Origin: Argyresthia goedartella
Taxonomy: Eukaryota; Arthropoda; Insecta; Lepidoptera; Argyresthiidae
Length of the DNA stretch: 64,000 nucleotides
Reading direction: 5' to 3'
Assembly: GCA_949825045.1 (NCBI GenBank)
Contig: OX463824.1
Coordinates: 27,374,001 to 27,438,000 of the forward strand
Below, piece by piece: positions 21,160-31,554 of this stretch (the stretch's first letter is position 1; each line of letters opens with the position of its first letter). A program made the position numbers and the translations under genes. The notes under the pieces are model-generated. The model searched no databases. It saw only the letters and a program-made list of their open reading frames with translations, and was not told the origin of the DNA.

Positions 21160-21468
21160 TGTGTTGAGCTAGATTAACCCCAAACAGTCCTGTCATTTAA
21201 GTAATCTTGAACATTGCAATATCCCTTTTTCGACAAAGTCACTTTAACATGCTCTTTAAATTGCTCAAATGGCAATTTCAAAATCTCCAGAGGTATCTTA
21301 TTATAGTAGAAAATGCACTGATCGTTGAAAGAATTGCTAACCTTCGCGAGTCTAAATCAGGGCGCACATAGACTTTGATTCTTAGGTTAACATTACAGCT
21401 ATCGCTAAGTTTGGAAAATGTTGTAAGGTTCTTGCCTAAATACATTATATTTTCGAAAATAAATTGAC
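21160..21468 (-). pseudogene. CR1-like LINE, 3' part (left of a DNA-transposon insertion)
   Basis: The minus strand reads SQFIFENIMYLGKNLTTFSKLSDSCNVNLR and, further on, GYCNVQDYLNDRTVWG, the C-terminus of the same LINE whose RT lies at 23,283-23,955. The two parts are separated by a TA-flanked insertion. The same C-terminus recurs on the plus strand at 38,757-39,290 and, more decayed, at 31,555-32,400. Confidence 0.7.
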
Positions 21469-21470
21469 TA

Positions 21471-21748
21471 AACTCTGATGTTTTATCCCGTAGAATTCTG
21501 ACAGCTATCATTTTTTGACATGTCAGAGATTACAAACCTTTTTGGCTGGGCACATTTTTCAATTTCAATACGACTCTGAACATTTGAGTGAATGTATCCA
21601 TTTTTTAAGTGCGGCGCTCGTAATTAAAAAGGGATATACGGCGAGTGATAATAACGTCCCTTTTCATCACAAACAGTAAAAAACTACAAGTAAAGAAAAC
21701 ATATTTTTATTAAAATCCCTAATCATCATTAATACAAATATCACTTTC

Positions 21749-21784
<36 letters not shown>

Positions 21785-23280
21785 GCTGACATGAATTATT
21801 AAAGTGTCTGCGACTGTATCAATCAAATTGTCGAGGACGACGATTTGATTGATACACCACGAAGACGCTTCTTTCTGGGAGACAGAAAGTCTGTCTCTTG
21901 TGCTCTGTCAGATGGGGCTGCTTCCCGGGAAGGGCCAGGCTGTGGCTCCATAACGTTTATAAAAATCAACGAACAATCCCAATACGAAAAGTCAACAAGA
22001 AAAAACTTAACAGAATAACAGTAACTTAACTAATTTAACAAGATATAACAACAAATACCAGCAAACAGAGAACACATGAGCGCATTGGTATATCTTTGCT
22101 GAAATCTACCAATATAATTTGTTCGCCACAAACTTCGTAGCGAAGAATCACGTTCCAAATGTTAAATAATTCTGCATCCATCTGACAAAGCAGGTCTTTT
22201 GAGTGCACACTTTTAAATTATTCGCTGTGGGGCTGTGAAGTGTTAAGTGTAAAGTAGCGTCCAATGGAGCGCAACACTGACAGATAAACGTCGATAGCCA
22301 CAGAACAAATATTACTCTCACGTCAACGGTAGTACCTTGATTTCGTTTGTATCAAGTATCGGGTTTCGATTTTGTGCTTATAATTACGATATAAAACCAC
22401 AAAATTTAATCGCTGATGATTGTGCGGGAACTTTAAACTGAGCTTCGAAGGAGAAATGTATCAGTAGCTGGAAAAAAGCTCATCTGATAGAAAGGTAAAC
22501 ATGTTAAGAATTCGAAGTAATGTTTCGTATTTTCCTCAAATTGATGAAATTCATTTACAACAATGTGGTTTCTGTTCAAGATGGAGGCCTACGACCGAAA
22601 CAAACACTTTGGAGGGTATCAAGGTATTCCAGCAGACCATCCTGATGTATAGTGCCCTCAGATACATACCGAGATATCAACGCTGATACACCACTTCATA
22701 ACATAAGCAAATCTCATCAAATTATGATAAAAATTATCTGATCGTAAATCTATTTACCGCCTTTTTATTTACTTAATCCTAAATAATCCCTTTCATTGAA
22801 ATACAATGCGCACAGCCGCGAATCAGTACCGATGCATTACTTGCTTTTGAAGTTTTTTAATACACAAGGCACTTTCCCACAGTATTCTTCGTGAGAAATT
22901 GGCAGTTTTGCGCCCTATTGTGTAAAGCATCTCTGATGTTTAGTAGAAACTGTTTATTGAGCGTGAAACAGTCGAATTTGCTGTCGCGACGCTGTTAACT
23001 AAACAGCGAGTGAAGGCTGAAGGGGTAGATGGGGCGCCGGGGACGTGGCTACTCGCAAAAAATAGAATATACTTCTATTTGCCTCACTGCGCTGATTACT
23101 AATTAGTAATAACTCACACTTAACACTGGCTTTTCAGACGTTCCTAGCATTTTAAACTTCACAGCCACACTTAACACCTGCACTTTACACTAATCAAAAT
23201 GAATAATATAATAATTGTCCTCATAAAGAACCTTATGATTTCTGAAATGTCAGAATTCTACGGAATAAAAAATCAGAGTT
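21471..23280. mobile_element. 1.81-kb TA-flanked DNA transposon inserted in a LINE
   Basis: The ends are inverted repeats of about 30 bases: left AACTCTGATGTTTTATCCCG, right (rc) AACTCTGATTTTTTATTCCG, both continuing TAGAATTCTGACA. TA dinucleotides flank both sides (21,469-21,470; 23,281-23,282). Dropping the insert makes the LINE reading frame contiguous again, which fixes the ends exactly. TA targets and these ends fit the Tc1/mariner/IS630 superfamily. The only coding trace is an acidic transposase-like tail at 21,719-21,900, so the copy is defective. Confidence 0.82.
21719..21900 (-). pseudogene. Possible transposase C-terminal tail with poly-Asp
   Basis: On the minus strand a frame reads WCINQIVVLDNLIDTVADT, then LIIHVS, a run of Asp encoded by a (GAT)n tract (rc 21,751-21,784), then EESDICINDD and a stop at 21,719-21,721. 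IS630-like transposases of insects often finish with LIIxx plus an acidic tail (recalled). Its position inside a TA-flanked element supports this. A perfect-armed hairpin (GTATCAATCAAA...) at 21,817-21,855 overlaps it. Confidence 0.45.
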
Positions 23281-23282
23281 TA

Positions 23283-23955
23283 GCTACAGTTAGGATGTCA
23301 ATTTCTTTAAAAAGCTATCTTAAGGAGTCTGTTCGTTTTAAATTATAAATTGCTCAAATAGCTCTTTTCTGTAAAATAAAAATTGTTTGAAAATCCGCTG
23401 ATTTCCCCCACAACAGGATACCATAGGACATGACACTATGAAAGTAACAAAATATACTAGCCTAGATGTAGCCACATCCGTGCTTTGACTGATGTTCCTA
23501 ACAGCGTAAGCAGCAGAACTTAATTTACCAGCTAATTTATCTATGTGGGGTCCCCACTGCAATTTGCTATCAATGGTTATTCCAAGAAACTTCGTATCAT
23601 TTACTAATTCTAAGGTGCTGTTGTCTAAGACTAAACTTTTCTCAACTTGCCTGACACTTGGAAGTGAGAATTTGATACACTTTGTTTTACCAGCGTTTAA
23701 CAATACATTATTAACTGTGAACCAATTCAAGGTTAAAGACAATACACCATTAACATTATCAAAATCTCCTTTTTGTCTTTCAATTTTGAAGACCATTGAA
23801 GTATCATCAGCGAACAACACTATGTCAGTTAATTTCTCCACCATGAAAGGCAGATCGTTAATATATACCAGGAATAAGAAAGGGCATAATATGAAACCTT
23901 GTGGAACGCCAATTTTAACACTTTCGACGGCCGGAGACCAAAGTTGATAATGAAG
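23283..23955 (-). pseudogene. CR1-like LINE, RT part (right of the insertion)
   Basis: A frame of 218 codons ends at 23,338. It contains IGVPQGFILCPFLFLVYINDLP (RT motif B region) and IVLFADDTSMV (motif C, FADD), then NDTKFLGITIDSKLQWGPHID and the thumb. After 23,338 the text continues in another frame (KEIDILTVA) to the TA insertion at 23,280. The 5' end is truncated at about 23,950, where it meets a mariner directly; the first few residues of the frame come from mariner DNA. Endonuclease and RT motif A are missing. Confidence 0.8.
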
Positions 23956-24423
23956 ATTGAAGGCTATTGTGGAAGCGGATCCATCGCAAAACACGTCCGA
24001 GTTAGCTACAGGCTGCGGTGTTAGTGATAAAACTGTTTTAATCCACTTGAAGCAAATTGGGAAGGTGAAAAAGCTTGAAAGGTGGGTACCTCACGAACTG
24101 AGTAAAGCAAATCAACAAACGCGCGTTGACTGCTGCGTTGCAATACTCACCCGGCACAATAATAGAATGATTTTAAATCGAATCATTACCTGTGATGAAA
24201 AGTGGATCCTTTATGATAATCGGAAGCGCTCATCGCAATGGCTGAACCCTGCCAAACCAGCCAAACCATGCCCCAAGCGAAAATTGACCTCAAAAAAGTT
24301 ACTTGTGAGCGTTTGGTGGACTAGTGCTAGTGTCGTTCACTACAGCTTTCTTAAATCTGGCCAGACGATTACGGCAGATGTTTATTGTCAGCAAATGCAA
24401 ATCATGATGGAAAAGCTAGCTGC
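23947..24423 (+). pseudogene. mariner transposase, N-proximal part
   Basis: Open frame from about 23,957 with the second helix-turn-helix (TSELATGCGVSDKTVLIHLK), the conserved linker VPHEL and the first catalytic Asp in ITCDEKWILYDN (residue 80 of the frame). It continues through ISVWW-type text (LLVSVWWTSASVVHYSFL) to MMEKLA at 24,419, where the THAP-element insertion breaks it. The first helix-turn-helix and the left inverted repeat are lost at the LINE junction. Confidence 0.88.
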
Positions 24424-25437
24424 CACAGACCATATATCAAGATAGACGCAGCAAACACGGTCGAATGTATGAGAACCAACCGTGTAACTTTTTCACTACC
24501 TACTGTGACATCACGAGCGCCTTTTAGTGATGGGTTGACATGTTAATCGTGAAACAGAGTCAAAGGCGCGCCGCCAAATCGATTCAAAATGAGCGCTGCT
24601 GCGGGAATCCCATGCCTACCATGACCACGTACCTACCGCGTTGCCTTTTTGTCAGTAAGCCGGCAGTGTTTCGAGCATGAGATCGTATCGTAGCATCGCA
24701 CCCGGATATCACATCATAGAGTGTTAAAGTATGTATTTGTCTGTAGAACCTATTTACCTTTTATTATTCATGTGTAAATCCGTCCAGCCCCCTTATGCAG
24801 TAACTCGAATCGATCTTAAACTGTGGAATAGTATCAGATTTCCCATAGTTATGTACAATCAATTGACACTGCGTTGCATTTGACCTGGCTCAAGCAGGAA
24901 TAATAACCAGAGCGAAAAAGTTTTCGAGTTCAGAAAACATCAACCTCATATCATTGTACATAAGAGTCACTGTCAGTTCGATTCGCATACTTTTTCGACG
25001 CGTTCCTACACTGGATTAAAGTTACAAATTAAGGGGGCTGACTAGAATAATGTAGGTAAGGTAAAACGGGGTGTATCGATAACCAAGGGTAAATAGAAAT
25101 AACTATTAGGTCCACTACTTCGTAAAGTATTAGAGAAGAGAGATTGGGAGCTATCTCTATTCTCCCCTGGATCTCAAAATACACTCAGTTTTACTACAAT
25201 ATTACCTACCTACTTGTTCAGTCTTGTTCTACCTTCTTATCTTTTTTTAAATCATTCCTCTGTCTTCTAATCATTCCTCTCTCGAAGTGAATCGATGTTG
25301 TATCGACAGAGGAATGAATTACTAATCGACTTTCTATGTAATGCTGAGTTACACGAAAAAAGCTTAAATTTTAAGTCATGATTAAACTAATTTAATCACG
25401 AGAATCCATCCAGCGGGTTGGGCTGTGCTTTGATATG

Positions 25438-25472
25438 TCAGTCAGTCAGTCAATCAGTCAGTCAGTCACTCA
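25438..25472. repeat. (GTCA)n microsatellite
   Basis: About eight imperfect GTCA units with two substitutions, inside the THAP-type element. Confidence 0.85.
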
Positions 25473-25894
25473 GTCTTCTATTATATATTAACGTAAAATG
25501 AATACATACGTTATTCTACTACTAAAATATAGATTGCAATGAAAATGCAACTCAGAATTATCATTCTTCCGTCAACAAAATCGAATTGTCCAGCGATTTT
25601 GCAAGAATCGTCGCATTGTACAACACTATCTGATTAAATCGACAGAAAAATGAGCAAATCGACTGTACCATGCAACTGTAAGGTTAACGAAAGTATAGTT
25701 TGCTTCACTGTTCATTGAGGGCTACGAAAGAGATATCCATGAATTGTGTAAAGTGGAAGCAGCAGTGGATGAAGTCCATGGGAAATATACGCTATGGTTC
25801 AACCTATCTCAGTAAAAACGGGAGACGCTACCCGAAATTAAAAATAATTGATTATTTAATAAATTAGGCGAATTTTAGAAATAAAATTACTTAC

Positions 25895-25974
25895 GTATGA
25901 AAGGTAACGCCGTTGTTTTCTTTGGAAACAACATTGCTTGAGTTTTTGCAATTCACAACGGCACAGTAAGGCAT
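25895..25974 (-). pseudogene. THAP-domain transposase, first exon
   Basis: From an ATG at 25,974 the minus strand reads MPYCAVVNCKNSS and then NGVTFHT, which fits the start of a THAP zinc finger (M-x-x-C-x(4-5)-C ... F-H-x-F-P). The exon stops at a canonical 5' splice donor GTAAGT (rc ACTTAC at 25,889-25,894). The expected continuation (FPK and the Cys/His second half) would be in the next exon, which I cannot find in the element. The open frame extends upstream of the ATG, but that text has no THAP features. Confidence 0.65.
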
Positions 25975-26105
25975 TTTTATGTTTATTAGTACATCGCTTA
26001 CATTCGAACAGCCAGAGAGCGACTGAGCCGGGATGAGCGGAATCCGCCTATTAAAAACACGCGAAGTAGGTAGACTTTCGCTGTCTATCTCGATATCTCG
26101 TCTGC

Positions 26106-26424
26106 TAAACAACCGAGGCTGGTCAATCGCTCTAGGCCACTGCTGCTTCATGATAACGCTAGACCACACACTGCACAACAGACGGCTACCATATTAGAGG
26201 AGCTTCAATTGGAATGTCTAAGACATCCACCGTACTCTCTGGACCTTGCTCCAACAGATTACCATTTTTTTCGAAATTTGGATAACTTCTTGAAAGGGAA
26301 AAAATTCAACTCCGATGGGGCAGTCCAAACCGACTTCAAATATTTTATTGATTCTCGTCCGAATGTTTTTTTTAGTAAAGGGATCGAAGAACTGCCTATG
26401 AGATGGCAAAAGTGTATTCTTTGA
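26106..26424 (+). pseudogene. mariner transposase, C-terminal part
   Basis: In frame from 26,107 it reads KQPRLVN, LLLHDNARPHTA (second catalytic Asp) and YSLDLAPTDYHFF (third Asp, DD34D type), ending QKCIL and a stop at 26,422-26,424. It continues the half at 23,947-24,423 across the THAP-element insertion. Together they lack only the first part of the N-terminus. Confidence 0.9.
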
Positions 26425-26427
26425 TTT

Positions 26428-26461
26428 GTACCATTGCTATCTATAGATAGCAATGGTACAG
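26428..26461. repeat. Perfect 34-bp palindrome in mariner 3' UTR
   Basis: TGTACCATTGCTATCTA is followed directly by its reverse complement. It lies four bases after the transposase stop codon. No function known. Confidence 0.85.
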
Positions 26462-26519
26462 ACTTTGATTAAATAAATATATTATATTTAAAAAAAAACG
26501 ACTTTATGTTCCTCCCATG

Positions 26520-26550
26520 CAAAACGCCAATTTCATATGTAAGGACCTAA
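26520..26550 (+). repeat. mariner right terminal inverted repeat
   Basis: In reverse complement this reads TTAGGTCCTTACATATGAAA and on, a typical mariner end, followed outside by TA (26,551-26,552). The matching left end is missing because of the LINE junction at about 23,950. Confidence 0.8.
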
Positions 26551-26989
26551 TATTTAAAAAAATACTGCCAGCCGCTTTATATAAAAAACTTTTTTTTTAC
26601 AATTAATAGTAGTTGTCATTACTCAGGAGTTTGAACTATATGAAAGAAATATTAATAATGCATTAACAATAGTGACATTAAAATATTATGTTCCCTAAAA
26701 AGTTCACAGTTAGTATCAACGCCTGCAATGTAAAAACACTTTAGCCATCGAATTTGATACTAATTCTTATTTTAAATTACTGTACTAATTATACCGTAAA
26801 ATTTATCTTATATAAAAAAGCTTTTTTTAGATACGTTTTAGGTGGTTTTTTTACTTTTCATTCCTAGATATTTGCACACTTGTTATTTAGTTAAAAGTGG
26901 ATCTTGTATAACAATGTTAAAAGGAAAGACAATTCAAGGCCTTCAAAGTAACTGGATTCGAATAAAATGAAAGGCAACTAAGTCATTCT

Positions 26990-27155
26990 AAACCCGACGG
27001 CTCTTAAATGTAGACATTGCTTCTTCTCAAATTCGTTTACATTTAAATTATTGAAACAATAGCAGACACACAATTTTTCCTATCGCTGTCATTATCCTTT
27101 CTAGCTGTGCAATCATCCATGAAGTCTGTCACGCTATCCGCAAATATTCAGCCAT
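26990..27155 (+). repeat. Dispersed direct repeat, copy 2
   Basis: Second copy of the unnamed repeat at 19,432-19,612 ('aaacccgacggctcttaaatg' start, 'ccatgaagtctgtcacgctat' end), same strand. Confidence 0.65.
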
Positions 27156-28385
27156 AAATTCAAATAACTATTGGTACACAGAGACAGGGCAAGTTTGCAT
27201 AAGCCGCCTTGTTTCTCTAACATATGAAAAGTCAGTCGTCTTTAGCCTGGGGCATATTTTCTATTCTGGATAAAGTTTCTGATACTGCTCTGTAGGGTAG
27301 CCGTGACAACGGGCAGGACAAACCGTGGGAAATAAATGGGAAATCTAAAACATCTAGACTCCAAAGACGCGAGTTAAAACTCTGAGTCATAATTTGTATA
27401 TAACAGTTATTCTGAATCAAATTATCCACCTATGTTTTCTATGTTAAAATAATTAATACAATTTTAATAGTAAAACTCCCTTCAGTTACCGATTGTTGAC
27501 TTTCCATCAGTTGAAGCATTATCGGTCCCTCAAGGAATCTATTTTGTGTCGGAACAAAATAGCCTCGTGATTTATAATAGCAAGAAGCTTTTAACCAGAT
27601 AGGCTTACTGGGCTGCAAATATTTGTATGTTTACAATATTTCAGATATTTTTTACAAGATTGTGTTGCAGAACAAAGCAGAGTTATTACTACGAACATCT
27701 GAATCACACTGAAATCTGAAAATATATAAATCTGTATATCGTTTGTAATGGTACACGAGAGTCAGTACATTTGATACTTCATTTTGCGTTACAGAGGGCT
27801 AGCCCATCGCCGCGCTGTTTTGAATACGAGAGTCGGTTCATATAGCGTTTGGGGTTTTGAGTAGCTCAGGGTAAGTTAGCAAAAAACAGTGAGCCGGGCG
27901 CGTGGGATGGTTCGAGGAAGGTTACAGTCAGGTTTTTTTTGTCGCATTCCTGCGGAATGTGTAGGGGTCAGAGTTGATTTGGCTGCGTGCTGAATAAATT
28001 ATGAATAACTAAATAATGGAAGGTTATTATGGAACGATACGGAGAAAGCTATTATGTTGACTGCAAATATACAATTGCGTTTGTTTGGTACGATTTGGCG
28101 AGTTTGACATCACGAGTCTGAATATCATTCTAGTGATCTTTGTCTAGCGCGCTAGCGGTCGGGAAGGCTTAAATTAATCGCAACAAGCTTTTATGGTCAG
28201 CGATCAACAGATTTTGTGTATCGGTAATACCGAAGGACTTGAGTGATATACGGTTGATCATAGTGAATATGCGTACACACAATTTGTAGAACGGCGGATC
28301 TGCATGGCATGGTTGAAATTAGACCCTGTGTAGTTAGTGATAAGAAGCTTCGCTTGGGCAGAGCGTGTTCGCAAAGGACGCCATT
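27156..28385. other. Unassigned stretch
   Basis: No supported gene. A 30-base scrap of SINE family B ('gagggctagcccatcgccgcg') lies at about 27,793-27,813. From about 28,000 the sequence may be the upstream part of the repeat at 28,386, but the second copy does not extend that far so I cannot tell. Confidence 0.35.
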
Positions 28386-28406
28386 TTTTTTCAGACATGT
28401 GGGGAC

Positions 28407-28444
28407 TATAAATACGATTGCGGGGGAAGGGAATTCATTCAGTC
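28407..28444 (+). promoter_or_regulatory. Candidate Pol II core promoter of the 1.5-kb repeat
   Basis: TATAAATA at 28,407-28,414 is followed by TTCAGTCTG with an arthropod-type initiator (TCAGTC, A at 28,441) 34 bases from the start of the TATA box. The spacing is right for a start site at 28,441. This is sequence inference only. Confidence 0.5.
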
Positions 28445-29859
28445 TGAGCGTTAAGCTACTGTGACAGTCGTCTATCAGCAGTTCTAAACAGTTTTGGTCT
28501 GCCGTTTTACGCGTCAGAACTGTGCGAATTGTGATTGCGTGTTTCAGTGGATTTTCGTGAGTGTCTGAAGCGCCGAGATATACCTCGGTTCCTATCCTTT
28601 AAATCAACCTACCCCAAATTCCAAAACTATCCTTGGGTCGTTAGATAAGAACTTGTAGGTAACTGATCTGAGTCTGAGTCTGGGCTTGGAGCGACCCTAA
28701 ATTCCTTTTTCCTTCACCATAGGGTTCCTGGATTGGCTCTTAGGATATTCGCGGGCTAATCTTCTCCTCATTCCTTTCGAGTAGTGAGTTTTGAAATTCC
28801 CACACACAGTCATTAAACATACAAGCACATTCAAATCAAACTCAACCATTTTCGAGTGGTGTCGATAATGGACGTGGTATAACACTAGGATTTTAGACTA
28901 GGCTAGACAGGAGTTTATTTGCGGCTAAACCTAGGTTGGCAGGGCATAGGGAGACTGTTTGATCGATGAGGTTCCGCGGATGGAAATAACAAATTCAGAA
29001 CAAAGTTAAACCGGTGTCAATACAGATAACCTATCCTGTTGATATTTTGACATTTGAGTGTTATCGGGGACGCGCGAAGAGATCAAATTACAGTCTAAAG
29101 TTCATTGTTTAGGACCGGGTAGATTGTTTTGCTTTGCCTTGGGTCAGTTTGGATTCAAGTTGCATCTTTAAATTAAATGTAAATTTCGCTGGAGGTCTAA
29201 TGTGTAGGCTGAGTCAAATATTTATGATTTGGCTTAGTCGAGGTCGTGCTGAGGTCAGTGGAATTCATAGATCGGTATTTATCGAACTTCGCTATGGTGA
29301 GGGTAAGATCTCCTTAAGCGCTAATGACAACGTTTCGATAACATCCAGCACAAATTGCGCAGAGTTGAAGGTTTCAAAACGTTACGGACCTTTTGAGGTA
29401 ACCGTTAGTTCAAACCCATTTCGGAAAATCAAATCGCAATTGTGTAAACCGGTCTTTTCGGATCGTTATTGCCGTGAACTAATTATATAATTGGAACCAC
29501 CACTAGCCGCTACTAGCGAGCACATGAAATATCATTGAGTACTCACGTCGTAAAACTACGACGGATATCTATACGATATCCCAAACAAATATTATAAATT
29601 GTGGTCGACCACTAACAGAAGTTCCAAGCGCCCATATATAAAAAAAAAAATGGTACCATCACACAAAATACAACAACGATCGATTTGGCGCAATACACTG
29701 CTAACTGATGCGAAATACCGGCTTGCGGGCTTATATGCTTTCTCTGTCTAACTTGAAACTGTAACTTCCTGAACCAACCTTCCGTTCGACTATTGTACGC
29801 CTAACGAACATTTCAACGAACGAGAAATTCAGACTTATCATTCTTAACTTACAAATTTT

Positions 29860-29919
29860 ACAGCTGAATCGGGACATCTCTTTTGGGCTAACCCAAAAGA
29901 GATGTCCCGATTCAGCTGT
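29860..29919. repeat. Perfect 28-bp hairpin, 4-base loop
   Basis: ACAGCTGAATCGGGACATCT and eight more bases on the left are exactly mirrored on the right around the loop CTAA. The inverted copy of this repeat at 61,015-61,046 has only one arm, so the second arm is a local fold-back duplication specific to this copy. Confidence 0.9.
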
Positions 29920-29972
29920 ATCTAAATAGAATAGACGATCATAGCTACTGATAGCGGTGGCTCGACCTTAGC

Positions 29973-31355
29973 CTTTAATGTTGTTACACGTTACCATTTT
30001 AAGAAGCCTATATTTGACATTTGATATCATATCCAGACCACTTCTTTCTTTTTTTTCTCTTTCTATAACTTTAAATATATTTACCGTGCTCTAATCAAAT
30101 CAAATCATTTCTATACAGGGTAGATTAATCCAATTCAGTAAGACATACATAATATTACATACCTAAATGAAAATACAAAATTAACTTAATAGTTTGTCAT
30201 ACCGTTTGTACAATACGCTACTATTCAACTACTTTTATTTTATTTTGCAAAGTTACAACTTTACAACCGACATCCGTAATACAGCGCTCGCTATCTTTGT
30301 CGAGACAGGTCGGTCTAGCTTCTCTAAAGCGTCGATTTACGATGCCCTCCAGCCAGTATTTCTTGGCGGAATGACAGGCACATCAGCGTTAATTTCATTG
30401 ACTATTTTTTTTCAAAGTATTTATCTTTAGTGCCTCCATTTTCTTGAAAACATGACAGCTTGAAAACTTTTGACAGTCGAATTGGGCACTATTCCGACTC
30501 CCCTTCATTAACACACTGATCGATTGTGGCGGATTATGGCTCAATCTTCTCTTCGAAATCGAGTAAAGGCCTTTGCCCCTTTATGACGTCAATAATGGGC
30601 TACATTCATGTTTTATTTACTGTCTTCATTTTCTCATAACTTCCTTGTCACATCCTTGCGCCAGCTAACATGAGTTAAGATCGCCACACAAAGTAGCTAA
30701 GCGTTTGAAGGCTTTGCAGTATCAACGGTGAAGTTTCGACAATGACATGCATGAAGCATGCTCGGTTTTGCAAAGCCTCGAATATTGCGCTACCAAAGTC
30801 CAACAATGTATCGACAAAGCATTATATTTTCTTATTATATACATAATATGCGGTTGACACAGACCTTGGTGCTAATAGAGATAGGCCTATACTTAACAAT
30901 GGTCGATGTGGGATGTACTTGATGATGAAAATTTAATAGAAATTAACTTTATTGAAAATAATTTTATAAAAACTTAATAGTCGTAATAAGGCCCGATGAA
31001 CAACTGCGATCTCAAAGTTTGACTGATACTTAATGATGGGAAATATTAAACTGCACATCAATAAAACCGATTTGCACAGCAAATATCAGGGCAAAATACT
31101 GCGGTAGCTTAGGTGAAGGGTAAAGGGGGTGATCGAAACGAAGCCCCCTTTATCCTTCGTATACGGTTGAATATGTAAGAACAACAAAAATACTTAAACA
31201 TAAAGAGTGTTTTTGCTGATCCTTTTTAGCTGTGAAAATCAATATTTTTGATGTGCGATTAAATACTAGCCCTTAATGATATGCTTGCGCTGGCTCTCGA
31301 CTTTACACAATTATAATTTTAAACAGCAGTTTTCAAACGACCATCAGTCTTATCA
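29973..31355. other. Unassigned stretch with one shared motif
   Basis: No supported gene. At about 31,095-31,150 'tgcggtagcttaggtgaag' matches, in reverse complement, 40,525-40,550, so a dispersed repeat with GGGGGCTTCG-type ends lies there. Confidence 0.35.
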
Positions 31356-31359
31356 TCAT

Positions 31360-31540
31360 CAATGCGTCACGCCTTTTTCCATACGGGGTGGCACATGCAC
31401 AATTGTACCCATATTCAATTATTGCTTGAGCGGCTAGCCCATCGCTGCAGCTTTGGAGATTGAAGGTTACCTCATGATGTTTTTCATCACCACCGTTAGA
31501 ACGTCCTTATAATATGTTTAAGATATATTACTTATCAATT
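31360..31540 (-). mobile_element. tRNA-derived SINE (family B), 5'-truncated copy
   Basis: On the plus strand it starts with the family's 3' end 'gcgtcacgcctttttccatacgggg', passes 'ggctagcccatcgctgcagctttgg' and 'ccgttagaacgtcc', and stops before the tRNA-like head. Confidence 0.75.
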
Positions 31541-31554
31541 GGTCTCCTTAAGAG

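Larger units (their letters stand above)
24424..26101 (-). mobile_element. 1.68-kb THAP-type (P-like) DNA transposon inserted in mariner
   Basis: It interrupts the mariner reading frame, with CTGC repeated on both sides (24,420-24,423; 26,102-26,105). Near the ends, ATATCAAGATAGAC (24,434-24,447) and, inverted, ATATCGAGATAGAC (rc at about 26,083-26,096) form an imperfect terminal repeat. Inside, on the minus strand next to the right end, is a THAP-domain first exon with a splice donor. The rest has no transposase motifs, so it is an internally deleted copy. P elements make 8-bp duplications; here only 4 bp are visible, so the family is uncertain. Confidence 0.68.
28386..29972 (+). repeat. Unnamed 1.5-kb repeat, copy 1
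   Basis: From about 28,486 to 29,972 this matches 60,957-62,428 in reverse complement throughout, ending at GGCTCGACCTTAGC in both. A 104-bp part (28,908-29,003) recurs at 46,997-47,100. It has no intact ORF: the 118-codon frame at 29,134-29,490 and the frame at 61,170-61,439 lie in different parts of the repeat on opposite element strands, and neither has known motifs. The upstream edge carries a TATA box and initiator. It could be a long LTR, a 5' UTR of a retroelement, or a non-autonomous retroelement. Confidence 0.7.

Noticed and set aside
24424..26101. Intron inside the mariner transposase
   Set aside because: Boundaries lack GT/AG at the frame junction. Flanking CTGC duplication and inverted ends fit a transposon insertion better.
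29134..29490. 118-codon plus-strand frame as a gene
   Set aside because: It lies inside the 1.5-kb repeat, has no motif, and copy 2 gives no sign that the frame is maintained.
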